Translations under genes and position numbers: made by a program
Part shown: positions 34,875-46,339 of the stretch, one piece after another
How positions within the stretch are numbered: position 1 is the first letter of the stretch
Layout of the letters: the number at the start of each line of letters is the position of its first letter
DNA from: Polyporus tsugae
Lineage: Eukaryota; Basidiomycota; Agaricomycetes; Polyporales; Polyporaceae
DNA: 64,000 nucleotides
Direction of reading: 5' to 3'
Assembly (NCBI GenBank): GCA_024305745.1
Contig: JAHRBS010000004.1
Span: 1,364,001-1,428,000, forward strand
The notes under the pieces: model-generated
Told to the model about the DNA's origin: nothing
The model's database searches: none
The model's input: only the letters and a program-made list of their open reading frames with translations

Positions 34875-37184
34875 ATGGTCTGTTCTTCGCCCCTTCTCAT
34901 CTCCTCATTTATGCTTATCCACTCCATGCCAGCTTATTCGATTGCGATCAAGGGACGGCAACTTCCGCTATGAATTCCAGCCCACAAGCGACATTTCGGA
35001 GCTGATCGCAAAGGTGATTTCCTTTCCGCACAAGTAGCGCACAGGAAGGCTCACATCCACAAGATCCTAGAAACGGCGCCGACAGCAGACCCCAACACGG
35101 TCACAATATCCAACCAGCCACGCGGCAATGAAATCCCCGTGACGACTTTGACTGGTCGTACTCTCCAGTCACTTGGTTTCAAGTACGTTCCCTCATTCCC
35201 CACCGCGTAATGATTCTCATGCCTCTGCTTTCCGCAAGCCACGGAGAACTTCTCTTTATTGGCTACCAGACAACTTCGACACCTGCGCCAGAACCCTCTG
35301 CCCCCAGCACTACCGCAGCACATGCGGCGCCCGGTGGAGTGATTCGTCCTTGGGAGGCAGCGGAAGAAGACACGGTCGACAGGTATTGGCGCTCGCAGGA
35401 CGGCAAGATCCCGCGCGGACGCGACAACCGTTTCTGCAAACATGGTGCCAACGCCATGTGCGATTATTGCATGCCCTTGGAGCCGTACGACGCCGAGTAC
35501 CACAAGAACAACAACATCAAGAACCTATCGTATCACGCCTACCTTAGCAAGGTCACCCCCAAAGCTTCCTTATCTTCCTCAGTCGCCTCCATCCTTCCCC
35601 CTCTGAACCCCCCGTCATTTAGAGTCAAGGACCCCTGTCCTACAGGTGGTCACGCCGCATGGCCTGCCGGTATATGTACCGCATGTCAGCCTTCCGCCAT
35701 CACCCTTCAGAGTCAACCATTCCGGATGGTTGACCACTTGGAGATCGCATCAGAAGCCATCATTGAGCGGTTCTTGCAGGCATGGCGAGCGACAGGAACG
35801 CAACGTTTTGGTTGGCTCATTGGGCACTACGAGCCTTACCCGGATGTACCCATGGGCGTGAAGGCCGTAGTGGAGGCGATTCACGAGCCGCCACAACAAG
35901 GAGAGGTCGATGGGTTGGAGCTTGGTCTGCCATGGGAGGACGAAGCACGGATACGTGCGCTCGCGACCCAGGCAACGACACCGCTGCAGGTCGTCGGGTA
36001 TATCTTTACCGATCTCGAGCCCGAGGAAGAGGACAGGACGAAGGTTAAGTACAAGCGACATCCGCAGTCACACTACTTGTCGTCGTTGGAGGTCATCTTC
36101 GCTGCTGTCGTTCAGAACGCGAACCCAACACCGAGCAAGGCGTCCTTTACGGGCAAATTTGGCTCGCGAATGGTGACGGCAGTGCTGACGGGCACCGAGG
36201 AGGGCGGTGTGGATATTGCCGCGTACCAAGTCTCCGAGCAGGCCTGCGCGATGGTTGACGCCGACATGATCGAGGCGAGCGTCGATCCCGGCATCATGCG
36301 GGTCAAGGAGGACGACGCCTCGCGTTACGTCCCCGATGTCTTCTTCCGATACAAGAACGAGTACAACCTGGACGTGCAGAAGAATGCTAAACCTTGCTTC
36401 CCCGTGGAGTACCTTCTGGTGAATGTAGGCCTTCTTATGGTTTTTGTCTGCGTCGCATCTTCATCTATGGTCTCCGTGTTAGGTCTCTCATGGTTTCCCG
36501 CAAAATCCGTCCCCGCTGTTCTACTCGGTCGACTACAAGATCGAGAACAGACCTGGTTTGGAGAATCAAAGCATCGAGAACGTTCTCCACCGTCTAGCAG
36601 AGATCGACGCCTACGACGTTCATGAAAGTTCCCAGGGTGGCGATCGCCAGAAGCGACAAGCACTTGCACGGTTCTGCAGCGATTGGCACCTTGTCGCGTT
36701 CGTCGGCACCACCGGCCTCGTCAGTCCGGTAAGTCCTTCAATCACATACTCGAGGAGACGACACGCGGTCTTACATGCGCGCAGAATGACATGCGGGTCT
36801 TCATCCGGACGGCGACTGCACGCAATCTGGAGGATGACAGAGTTCTCGACGATCTCGTGCGGACAGAAAGCTGGCTCACGCTCATGACGTTCGCTCGGGA
36901 AGCAGCACGTAAGTCCTCTTCCCATGATACCCCTTGCATGCTGTGTCGAATTGCGTTTTCTCCCAGCCAAACGCCCGTCCGGTAGCCCGCCGCCGTCTGC
37001 GAGTGGCCATGTGCCGATGGACACAGACATACCTCCAGAAGTGTTCGACCAGATCGCACGAGAAAGCGGACCTCCGCCAGGGCCAAGCGGTGGCAATGGC
37101 GGCCAGATCCGCATCTGCCCACACTGCACCTTCGAGAACACTCACGGAGGAAACGATTGCGAGATTTGCGGGTTGCCATTATAA
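34875..37184 (+). CDS. NPL4: Npl4, ubiquitin-binding cofactor of Cdc48/p97
   Basis: The N-terminal ubiquitin-like part reads LIRLRSRDGNFRYEFQPTSD with no Met in frame. The best model uses ATG alone at 34875-34877, then an intron 34878-34932. Next come the Npl4 zinc-finger region (RFCKHGANAMCDYCMPLEPY, CPTGGHAAWPAGICTACQ) and the MPN-like core (RFGWLIGHYEPYPDVPMGVK, VVGYIFTDLEPEEEDRT, YLSSLEVIFAA). The C-terminal part contains FCSDWHLVAFVGTTGLVSP and an NZF finger, ICPHCTFENTHGGNDCEICG, that binds ubiquitin. Npl4 with Ufd1 recruits Cdc48 to polyubiquitinated clients in ER-associated and nuclear protein degradation. All domains are present and the length is normal. Confidence 0.92.
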
Positions 37185-37828
37185 GGGGGGTGGTCGGCGT
37201 CGTTCGTCACTGTGTGGACAGGAGAGAGGTAGAGAAACCAACGTGTATTCTCGATTGAGTATGTCTATAGTACATTACATCTGTACACTACGGATCCACA
37301 AGCAATAACACTCTTGCATGTCACACCTAGTGTACAACGCGTGTTGGTTTTCCATCAACGGATCGATGCAGAGTCGCGTTGCATCCCGACGAACACGGGG
37401 CACGTGACGGCGTCGCGCACACCAGTTCGCCTTCGAGTGTCGCCATCCTGCCATTGAATGGCGCACTCCGCCGATCGCCACCTATCAGGACCCCGCGCGG
37501 TGCGAATGCGGTACGACACCTTGTGTTGGCGTTGCGATGTCTTGCAGCTATTGCAAATGGCCAGAATGACGAGCCTTCGCGCTATTGCATAGACGTGGGG
37601 CGTGTCCTTCGCGAGAGCAAGGAAGCCCAACTCACACCCTCGCATTCGCCACGGAGCCTTTCGCTTTCGTGCTCACAGCTCTGCCCCACCCCTTCCCCCC
37701 ACCTCCGGGCACAAGCTGACTAGACGGGGACGACACGCGTCGCTCGCAAGGCCGGATCTTGCATTTGCAATCTCTCGCGCATCGCATCCTTGGGCCTGAT
37801 ATTTCGACGACGGAGCTAGAAAGACGAC
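37185..37828. other. Intergenic region
   Basis: About 640 bp between NPL4 and the bZIP start, presumably the bZIP promoter. A C-rich stretch lies near 37680-37710. No gene recognised. Confidence 0.45.
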
Positions 37829-39792
37829 ATGCCTGGTCTACTGCTCGAGGACTTACTACACCCGACCAACGTTAGCCCAAACTTAAACCACGGCCGCACA
37901 GACGCAAGCCCAGACGACGTCGACATGGACCCGCGCCACCCCTCCAATACCTCCGGCGGGGGATCGGGCAAGCAGTTGGGACGGCAGCGGCGCGCACGAT
38001 CGGCAAGCCAGCCAGGGACGCCAGGAGGAGGAGGAGGTGGTGGTGGGCAGCAGCAACAGCAAGCAGCAGCAGGGCCGAGCACACCCAGGGTACGTCTCCG
38101 TTTCTTGGGCTGTCTGCACTTGGCGGGCGCGTTGACAGATGCGCGGGGGCATTTTCTTATCTCTGTCCACTCCCAGCTGTCAGAAATAGACTTTGGGCTT
38201 ATGCAGCCCCCGTTTGGCGGGGGGCGCGGGGGGGGTGGGATGTTCTCGGTACCCGCAGGATATGACGAGGACGCGATTGGCCGGGCACTGCGCGCGATGC
38301 AGCAGGACGCGCCCGCGCCTGGGATCATCCACCCTCATCCGACGTCTGTCATGGGCCCGCCGCCGATCCCGCTCCCGCCGCCAACAGCCAGTGGCAACCC
38401 GCAGGTTACGGAGATGTTCCTCGCGGCGCTGCCATGGCTCCAGTTTCTGCAAATACAACAGCAGGTCGGGCCCGGCCAGCTTCCCCATCCGTCGCAAGGA
38501 CCGATGCCCCACATGCATGGACAGCAACATACCCCCCACCACACACTCCACCCACAGCAGCAGGAGTTGCCGGCACATCAACAGCAACAACAGCGCACTC
38601 TCTCCGAGTCGCCCTCCCAGTTTGGCATGATGCCCCCGCGGCGGCCATCGTCACAGCCCCAACAGCACGCCGGGTTCTCGTTCATGCCCTCGCCGCATCA
38701 GCCGCAGATCCCCAGCTTCTCCGCGGACCACTTCGGCATGCTGCCTCCCCCAGAGGCATCGAGATCCCGGATGGAGGGCATGACGCCCCTGCCGCCTATG
38801 CAGCGGTCGGCGTCGGTGGGAAACACGCCTTCGCCGGAGGCGCAACCGCATGACCCCGCAGAAACGGACGGCACCGTCATCGCGGAAGACAAGAGACGGA
38901 GGAATACAGCCGCATCAGGTGCGTACCCGTTCCACTGCCTGGCACCTGGATATATGCGCGCCGTATCATGGCCATACTGTTGGCTTCGTATATATAAAGC
39001 ACGGACCCCCGTTACGTGCCTGCCCAGGGGTGACAAACATTCGGAATTGCATGTAGCGTTAGCGGCATGCTCCCGTCCCCGTCCTATAGCCCGCTCGCGT
39101 CGGGCGTTAACCCTCCATAACTCGTCCAATGCTTGCAATCAACGCTTCCTAAGCGTAGCGGGCATCCTCCTTTCCACCCGAAATATGTGGGAGTGTAACA
39201 CCTCTATTGGCATGCCGAACACCTTTAAATTCGGCATCTCAATAGGGCGTGGGACCTCGAGCGGTGACCGCGTCGAATGCACGGTAGACACCTCACTTGT
39301 AAATTCGGAAGCCGGACCTTCTCTGCAGCTATACGAGGGAAGGGGCGACGTACCGCTCGCTTCATTGGCCCGGCACTTATCTCCGTTTTATGTTCCATAG
39401 AGAGATTTCTGACCCAGCCTGCTCTCCACGCAGCGCGGTTCCGGATCAAGAAGAAACAATGGACCCTGAACCTCGAGCGCACGATCGGGGACTTGTCCGG
39501 GCGGGTGGAGGAACTCGAGCGGGAGGCGTCGGAGCTGCGCCGCGAGAACGGGTGGCTGAAGGAAATCGTGATGCTGAAGAGCAAGCGACTGGCCGGGATC
39601 GTGCCCGAGCTTGAGCCTTCGTCTTCGGGTTCTGGGAGCGGCGGAGCAGGTGGAAGCGGGAGCGGAAGCGGCGGGCCGCGGGGCGAGAAAACGCCGGAAG
39701 AGGAGGAAAGCGAGGACGAGGCAGACGAGGCAGATCAGCAGCGTACTCGGAGCGGCAGAAATGACAAAGGGAAAGGACGACAGCAGCCTTAA
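37829..39792 (+). CDS. bZIP transcription factor (Cys-3/Met4-like)
   Basis: Exons 37829-38089, 38177-38918 and 39434-39792 sum to 453 residues in frame. The first 300 residues are low complexity (poly-Gly, poly-Gln, His/Pro-rich). The basic region is split by the second intron: DKRRRNTAAS|ARFRIKKKQW. It is followed by a leucine zipper, LERTIGDLSGRVEELEREAS, ELRRENGWLKEIVMLK. The NTAASARFRxKKK signature is that of the Cys-3/MetR/Met4 group, regulators of sulfur metabolism and related genes, so DNA binding as a dimer is expected. The exact target is an inference. The tail is Gly/Ser-rich, then acidic. The second intron is 515 nt, unusually long here. The first (87 nt) is a multiple of three and stays open if retained. 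Confidence 0.88.
38919..39433 (+). other. Long intron inside the bZIP basic region, readable through
   Basis: GT-AG intron (GGTGCGT ... CCACGCAG) of 515 nt. The upstream frame stays open through it until 39400. Retention would replace the zipper with about 160 unrelated residues. The intron holds ATTCGGAATT-like motifs near 39040, 39228 and 39300. Confidence 0.7.
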
Positions 39793-40210
39793 TGATTGCG
39801 GGGGGGGGGGGGGGGTCGTCTCTTCTGGAGTCGGGGTGGATGGGGGAGGCGTCCTGTGCGTACGCACTTTGCTGCGAGCCTAAGTACTAGTGCCGAATTC
39901 CGAATTGCCTGCTGGGCCAATCTTGGACGTTCCTCTACTCCGAATTCCGAATTGCCACTGGTAACGTCACTGCACGTGCAGAGTGGTGTTGTGTAAGGGC
40001 TCACGTGGATGCTCCGCCTCCTTGTTTGAGCCTACCTGCAGGCTGCAAGAGCCGACTTGTACTACAGTACTACTGTACTATATGCCGTAACGCTTCGCAA
40101 AACTACCCCGCCCGAGTACCCACATACCCGTACACGCCACCCGCCACCCTCCCCCAGTCCATCATGCACGCGTCGCCCCTTCTGTCCTCCCTCGTCGTAG
40201 TGCGAGAATA
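39793..40210. other. Intergenic region with G16 run and short direct repeats
   Basis: A run of 16 G lies at 39800-39815. The 17-mer CCGAATTCCGAATTGCC occurs at 39893-39909 and again at 39940-39956. A partly self-complementary stretch of GTACTA-type units is at 40058-40080. No gene recognised. Confidence 0.6.
39893..39956 (+). repeat. Two copies of a 17-bp direct repeat
   Basis: CCGAATTCCGAATTGCC at 39893-39909 and 39940-39956, 30 bp apart. Each unit is itself two CGAATT half-sites. Confidence 0.75.
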
Positions 40211-41834
40211 GTGCGAAACGCGGTCCTGCAAGGCAAGCGGACGGGTCGGGTCGCTGGAGGCGTGGTTGCAGAGTTGGATCCGGATGCGATGAACAGGGGA
40301 TTGGTACCTGACGACGCGGTAAGCCCATATCTTCTGAAGTCGCCCTCGTCTCGTCATCGCACGCATGCTGGACTGTGTCATTTTCTCGTAAGCAGAGGAT
40401 GCGGGCTCGTGCTAACCGTGCAACAACTAGGCGTATGACAGGGCTATACTACAGGCACTGTACACACATGTGCGCGCAGGTCAGTTGGAGGAGGCGGTCG
40501 AGCTTGGCAGGAAAGCGAACCAACCATGGCGTGCTGCGACCATTCGCGGCGCGTTTCTCTTCCAGTTGCCTCTTCACCGTACAGCTCGCACCTTTTCCGA
40601 GTGTAGAAAATGAACCGCTGGACGAGGACGCGATAAATGACATACAGAGGACTCCCAGCAATGGCACGGGAACGTTCGCAGACAAATGTGGAAAACCGTG
40701 TGTCGTCGGACAGCACTTAACGTGAGTTCGCATCTTTCTACCCACTCCCGCTCGTTCTCACCGCATCGACCGTGCAGACCACCCTCTCCCCCACAGAACG
40801 CGCACTGTACGTCGCGCTCGCGCCAACGCCATCCACCTCTGCCGTCCTCAAAGCCGTGTGCCGGACCTGGGAAGACCATCTCTGGGCACTGGTCAGCATT
40901 GCATGCGAGGAGCGTCTCAGCCTCGGGCTGGCAAGCATCGCGCGCGAGTGCTTCTGGGAGAGCGGCCTGGGTGCGCTCGAGGGCGGGGCTTCAAGTGCAG
41001 CGAACGGCGTGGTGCCATTGAGCTCGGATGAAGACGAGGAGTGGGAGGACGATGTGTTGAAGATGCTGGAGGGCCTTGGCAGCGTGCAGGTCTCGGAGGG
41101 TGCGCCTGCGGACCACCCATACCGCGTTTCGCAGCTGCACGTCATCTTGGATAGAACAGACGAGCTGCTGGAGGCGTTCGCGAACGGATTGTAGGAGGGG
41201 CTGTACGTCTCAGCGCCGGAGTAAGTTCCTCATTGTATGGTCCACCGTGAAGAAATGGTTAACGGACTCGGACATGTAGCCGGCAATGATACGCTTCTTC
41301 ACGCACCTCTGCCTCCGGTTGATCGACATTCAGGTCTCACCGTTCGCGACGCAGATCATCTTCGAGGCGTACCTGCGCGTTCTCGAGCATGCTAGCCAGC
41401 GCGAGCTCATTGCAATGTACGCGGGCGCGCTCGGCGATAACGCTGTCGAACGCTACGCCCTTTTCCTCACGTCGCTCGAGCTCGCAGGGGATGCGACGGA
41501 GCGGCGGCTCGCGCTCGCGCGCGCGAGGGAGCAGGGTCTTGATATCGAGCGTATCGTCATCGTCACGGCCGAGCGCACGATCGAGAAGACATTTACGGTG
41601 CTTCGTCTGTCGCCGAAGCATCCTGAAAAGAGCGTTGGTATTGAGAAGAGGTGCATAGGACAGATACTCCCTCCGGCGAAGGCCCCTGCCGTCAATCATC
41701 GGGCTAGAACCTGCGCCGACAGATGCGGAGATCCTGCTCCTGCGGTCGATCGAGTGGACGATGTTCCAGGTTCCTGGAGTCGACGTACGACACCACGCTC
41801 GAGCAGGCGAACGTCATCCTCCGATACTTTCTTG
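40211..41834 (+). pseudogene. Nup84/Nup107 nucleoporin fragment, decayed
   Basis: Blocks match the Nup84/Nup107 family, the scaffold of the nuclear pore Y-complex: ELDPDAMNRGLVPDDA, RAGQLEEAVELGRKANQPWR, ALYVALAPTPSTSAVLKAVC, TWEDHLWALVSIACEE, HPYRVSQLHVILDRTDELLE, LIAMYAGALGDNAVERYALF and LEQANVILRYFL. The lesions are: a one-base loss near 40648, an in-frame TAG at 41192, a base loss in a C/G run near 41680, and a 7-bp near-tandem duplication at 41764-41777. The N-terminal half and the C-terminal region are absent. It is therefore a truncated copy. An intact gene is expected elsewhere, because Nup84 is widely conserved. Confidence 0.75.
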
Positions 41835-42449
41835 GTACGCACCGTTTCCTCCGCACCACATTTCGTTCATCGCATGATTATGATCTCGTAGGTCGAGCGG
41901 ACCTACGGTGCCAGTGCCGCACGCCGAGGGGGAAGAGCCGGGCGCTGGCGGGGCACTGGCCGCTCTACCCCCCAAGTGAAAGCGCGAAGCTGCCGAAGCA
42001 AGCGCGAGTCAGAGTCCAGCCAGCAGGGCGTCGCCCCTGCCACCCCAACTAATACTGCAGCACTGTCGAGGATGAGATGTTCACTAACATTTGGGCGAGC
42101 GACACCTGTAACCGTGCGCGAACATTCAAGTGTTTCCCCCCTGCCAGACTGCCAGTGACTGTGACGCCACGCCTCGTGGCAAGCGCCTGCGGCTTGCTGA
42201 ATACTATGTACTATCCCCTCTCTCTCTCCTATGGCTGCATCTTCAGAATGTTAGTGCGGCCGCGAAGTGTGCGGCACAAGGCCACCAGCTACATGCATGC
42301 GCAGCCATACATTAGGATAGCTTCCCCTGTAAGTACCGGATCCAAGCCTAAGCGAACCCGACAGGAGCGCCTGCGGATGCTCGCCTCCTAATAGTACTCC
42401 CCTTAATGGGACACCGGAAACGGTTATCACACCAGCGCGTTTGGGAAAA
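41835..42449. other. Region after the nucleoporin relic
   Basis: About 615 bp. The short open frames on the plus strand look like further decayed coding sequence but match no family I can name. Confidence 0.4.
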
Positions 42450-43146
42450 ATGACAAGGAGCTACGTCGACCAGACCCACCCCGCCCACGCTGTCGACCAG
42501 TACTTCATGCCGATATCAACAAACCAGAACAAGCCCGTGCCGAATGCCGGTGTTTCTCCTGGCCTCCTGTTACCCCCGCCTGCCCATGCCATGTTGCCTC
42601 AGACTGACGCTGCGCCCAAGTCGCCCCGCTCTGACCCCGACATGGCCATGACGCAGGCCGGGGAGAGGTTGGAGGAGCGGCTACAGCCGACACTGAAGGG
42701 GGCGAGGCTGGCGTTGGACGGTGCAGAGAGGGCTGGTGAGTATTTCGTGTCTGTATTGAAGGGGAGGGTCAAGTTGGGCTGGAGACTGGCAGTGGCGCTG
42801 ATTCGTTGGCGTGCATGGCAGCCGAAAAGCACGAGCTGGGGATCATCGTCGTCATTTTCGCCCTGTTTGGCCTCGGCATGGTCATCATGGTTGTCCCCGG
42901 GCTCACGTCGCCCTCAGCCGTGAGTTGACCATGCTCACCCCCGGCCATTGTCTGATTTGCCGCTTTCTCTCTCCATCTCCACAGGGACACACTGCGAACT
43001 TGATCCTTGGCGCGCTCTTGTACCTCACTACACTCTGTTTCATTTTCGCATACAGGCTTAACGATATGGCGTTGCTGCACATGCACGAACTCAAGTTGTT
43101 AATCTGTGAACTCGAGGCACTGTTAAAAGTGGTCTATGGAGGCTAG
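42450..43146 (+). CDS. Small two-TM membrane protein of unknown function
   Basis: Three exons (42450-42735, 42822-42919, 42985-43146) join in frame to 181 residues. The N-terminal 80 residues are hydrophilic (MTRSYVDQTHPAHAVDQYFM). An amphipathic helix follows (ERLEERLQPTLKGARLALDG). Then come two TM segments, ELGIIVVIFALFGLGMVIMV and LILGALLYLTTLCFIFAYRL, separated by a short PGLTSPSAG turn. The C-terminus is MHELKLLICELEALLKVVYG. Both introns have canonical ends (gtgagt). I do not recognise the family. The start at 42450 is the first ATG in frame. Confidence 0.6.
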
Positions 43147-43418
43147 CAGAGGCTGACACTACTAAGGCAGCACCCGAGGCCCCGGGCGCTCCTGGGAGGT
43201 GCGGCAAAGTCACCCTCGCCCAGAATACTTGAAAAATCTCTTACACTTTGACTCTGAACGTTGAACGTTGAACGGTGACTATACACGTGCACTTACGTCC
43301 CGTTCTATTCCGGTCGCGCAGTCAATGGCATCAATGGCAATCCTCGGAAGTCGGGTGCACCGTCCTCGTCGGACCTCTGCAGCTTCGATCCCCACTTCTC
43401 ACCCGACGCTATCCGACC

Positions 43419-43899
43419 ATGTCTTTTGGCCGACCGCCGTCTCTATCGGGAGGCTTCTCAGTCTCGCCCCCTGTGCGTTCTTACGTAATATCGTCATATG
43501 GCGTAAACTCAATCCGTATCGCAGGACCGAGGGTCGTTCCCACTGGATCACTACGGTGCTTTTGTCCGAACATGCTTGCCGCTGCCGTAGAGCAAGGCTT
43601 AGTGGATGCATACAGGGGAGTGCAAGCAGTATATGCAGATGTACCTAGACTGTTTGCGGAAGACTACTAACAATTCCACTGCCTGTCGACACCTAAACAA
43701 GGACTACCTGGAATGCCGTATGTCTCGGTAAGTTCATTGCACAGTTTCGCATGGCGATCATCTGCTCACTGTGGAGGTGTTCAGTGGGCTCATGGACCGT
43801 GACGAGTGGAAGAATCTGGGCCTCAACAACATCGGGCAATCAGATAGCAACAATACAGTCTCGAAAGACAACCCGAAGGACAAACTGAGATTAGTGTGA
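43419..43899 (+). CDS. COX19: Cox19, cytochrome c oxidase assembly factor
   Basis: Four exons (43419-43472, 43525-43555, 43616-43727, 43785-43899) give 103 residues. MSFGRPPSLSGGFSVSPPDR leads to GSFPLDHYGECKQYMQMYLD. The CHCH domain carries two Cx9C motifs: CKQYMQMYLDC and CRHLNKDYLEC. SRGLMDRDEWKNLGL is the conserved segment that follows. Cox19 is a small soluble protein of the mitochondrial intermembrane space. It is imported by the Mia40 disulfide relay and is needed for copper delivery to cytochrome c oxidase. Length and motifs fit the family. The second coding exon is only 31 nt. Confidence 0.95.
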
Positions 43900-44647
43900 C
43901 CTCTCCCTAGTTGTCCTCTGTGCCTTCTCTGTTGCTTATTATCGTCATACTATTCTTCCGTGTAATACCACTCCCCCTTCACACTACATACTCTGTGACT
44001 GTCTCCATCTCCGCGCGAGTCAACTGAACTAAGTTCCATTTCCCGCAACTTTCTAAGGGCCAACGTGTCGTATGGATGCACGTGATTCGCCGTACGTTTT
44101 CCGACGTTTATACCATACATCGGTCGCTGAACGCAGGTGCTGTAGTTTCAGGAGAATCGCACACCATGATGGGTGCTTCGGCTCCAAACGCCGATTGTCG
44201 TGTCCTCCCATTGCCGCTCTCGTCCGAGCCGTCCGGTGCATCTCGGCAGCTCATGCGTAACTGTGCTGCACGTTCGCCCCATAGATACCCGTGCGCTCAG
44301 CTCTCTCCCCGCACTGGCCACCATGGGATGAGACCTGACAAAAAACTGCCTCTCGGGTCTTTGCGGTTTTATCCGCTTGCCTTATATGGCCCGGCAGCTG
44401 CCACATTTGGCAGATCCTCATGAACGTTCGTTCGTTTGTGGCCAACGGACGAGCAAGCAACGTGTGATCCAGGATGTCTCCGTCGGATACGCACCGCCAT
44501 ACTCGCGCTCAGGCTCGTGAGTCTATGTGAAGGCCCAAGACCCGGAACGGAAGGGGTTAACCCCTCGCTTATATTCCCGAGCGACAAGCGACCCCAGAGT
44601 CTGTCTCATCCTTCCGTCCACAGCCCACACATCCGGTCGCTGCCAGC
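43900..44647. other. Intergenic region
   Basis: About 750 bp between COX19 and the phosphodiesterase. Open frames on either strand (for example 44076-44423) have no recognisable motif. Confidence 0.45.
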
Positions 44648-46339
44648 ATGCTCGCCCCCATCGCTTTCCTAGCCAACCTGGCGAGTGACGCGCTGCTCAT
44701 GGTCGTGTCCGCCTCGCCCGCACAACGACCTCTCAACGTTGCTCCGAGCATGGTGCACCGTCACAGTCGTTTCTATGATGTCCAGGTGTGTTGGTAGATC
44801 GTCTCGTCGATGCCTTTACGTACTCACGACTCCACCCTACATCCTGCGCAGGCCCACCGAGGAGGTCGAGGGAACACCATCGAGAACACTTTGCCCAGCT
44901 TCGCATGGTGAGAGGCATGGCTGCGATGCTGACGAGCTCCATCTGACTGAATGCTGGGGACCGCGGTGTCGGTGATTGCAGGGGCCTCATCGACGGCGCG
45001 TCAACACTCGAGTTGGACAACGGCATCACCAAGGTGAATACTCTCCGCGTCGCGCCGCCATGAGCACCCTTGCGAACTGTGGTCCAGGACGGGCACGTCG
45101 TGGTCTGGCACGATGAGGAAATCACCCCCGCGAAGTGCCGAGACACCCAGCCTGCGGTAAGTCCCGCCTCTGAATCTCGAGTGGCGATGACCTGACGGGG
45201 CAACTGCGGCAACCTAGTTCCCTAACGATCCCGACTTTCCTTACGTGGGGAAGTACATTGCAAACCTTACGCTGGCGCAGCTTCGCACGATCGACTGTGG
45301 CTCCAAACGCCAGTACGGCTATCGTGAGTTTGTTCTCGGTGGCTCTGAGGCGGGTGCTGAGATGCTGAGTGGGAATACGCCATGCAGCTATGCAGCTGAC
45401 GTTTCCAGGCACGCGGATATCCACTATGCAGGAGGTCTTCGACTTCGTGGAGTGCGCAGATCCCGCGCATCAGGTTGTTTGGAACATAGAGTCCAAGATT
45501 GATGCGCGGCACCCGAATAGAACGTTGAGCGTGCACGAGTTCGTGACCAAACAATACGCGCTGTTCAGGAAGAGTCCGTACAAGCGTTCCATCACAGTGA
45601 GTCGCGTTTCCCTACATGCGGAATACGTGGTGAGCGACGCTTACATTGCGACACCAGTACCAAAGTTTCGACTGGCGGACAATCGTCGCGATGAAGGAGC
45701 TCGACTCTTCGATCGCCACTTCTGCTCTTATCGAGGAGTGAGCAACTTTCATCTCACAGAAGGCGGATTTTGTCTCACACAATTCTATCATAGGGATACC
45801 GCATTCAACCTTGATAACAGCACTAGCCCGTGGCTCGCAGGTCTTCGCCTCGACTCGTTCCCCGGCCCTTCGATTTCAAGACAAGTCGCACAAGCTGCTC
45901 ACAGCATCCGTGCGGACATCCTATCTCCCTCTGCGTCATCATCCGCCACTACTGTGCCTGATCCCGACATGGACGGCTATGTGCCATTTACGACGAGGGA
46001 GATGATCGACTATGCTCAGAGACTCGGCCTGAAGGTCAAGCCATGGACGGTACGTCGAAGTCATATCAAATGGAGGGACCCACGCTGATGTCTTTGTCGA
46101 CAGGTCAACAGGCTGAATATCGTCGATCAACTTTTGGACTGGAAGGCGGATGGGATCATCACAGACTGTACGTTCGACCGGGTTCAAATCTCGAACTGTG
46201 CAATCAGTCCTGACTTTTTGCCCGTTCAGATCCCAATAACGTCCGCCGATTGGTGAAACAGAGAGGACTCCCGGTTGCGCCGAAGCACCCCAAACAGCGT
46301 GTCTTGTCATGTTTGGATGAACACCTTGCGAGACAGTGA
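44648..46339 (+). CDS. Glycerophosphodiester phosphodiesterase, secretory
   Basis: The start at 44648 gives MLAPIAFLANLASDALLMVV, a signal-peptide-like N-terminus. Short exons then carry the GDPD motif set: AHRGGRGNTIENTLPSFAW (the catalytic HRG and the EN pair), GASTLELDNGITK, DGHVVVWHDEEI (ExD ... H), then FPNDPDFPYVGKYIANLTLA, QVVWNIESKIDARHPNRT, YQSFDWRTIVAMKELD, LGLKVKPWTVNRLNIVDQLL, and DGIITDYPNNVRRLVKQRGL. The enzyme hydrolyses glycerophosphodiesters to glycerol-3-phosphate and an alcohol, using a divalent metal in a TIM barrel. The signal peptide suggests a secreted, vacuolar or ER-lumen site. All catalytic residues are visible. It ends at 46339 (EHLARQ). Confidence 0.9.

Noticed and set aside
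37829..39400. Single 523-codon reading of the bZIP gene without introns
   Set aside because: It would lose the leucine zipper. Canonical splice sites at 38919 and 39434 restore the bZIP exactly, so the unspliced form is at best a minor isoform.
39800..39815. G16 run as a regulatory G-quadruplex
   Set aside because: A single homopolymer is as likely to be slippage or an assembly artefact; no other G-tracts arranged around it.
46180..46205. GGTTCAAATC resembling a tRNA B box
   Set aside because: It lies inside a phosphodiesterase intron and no cloverleaf or A box can be formed around it.
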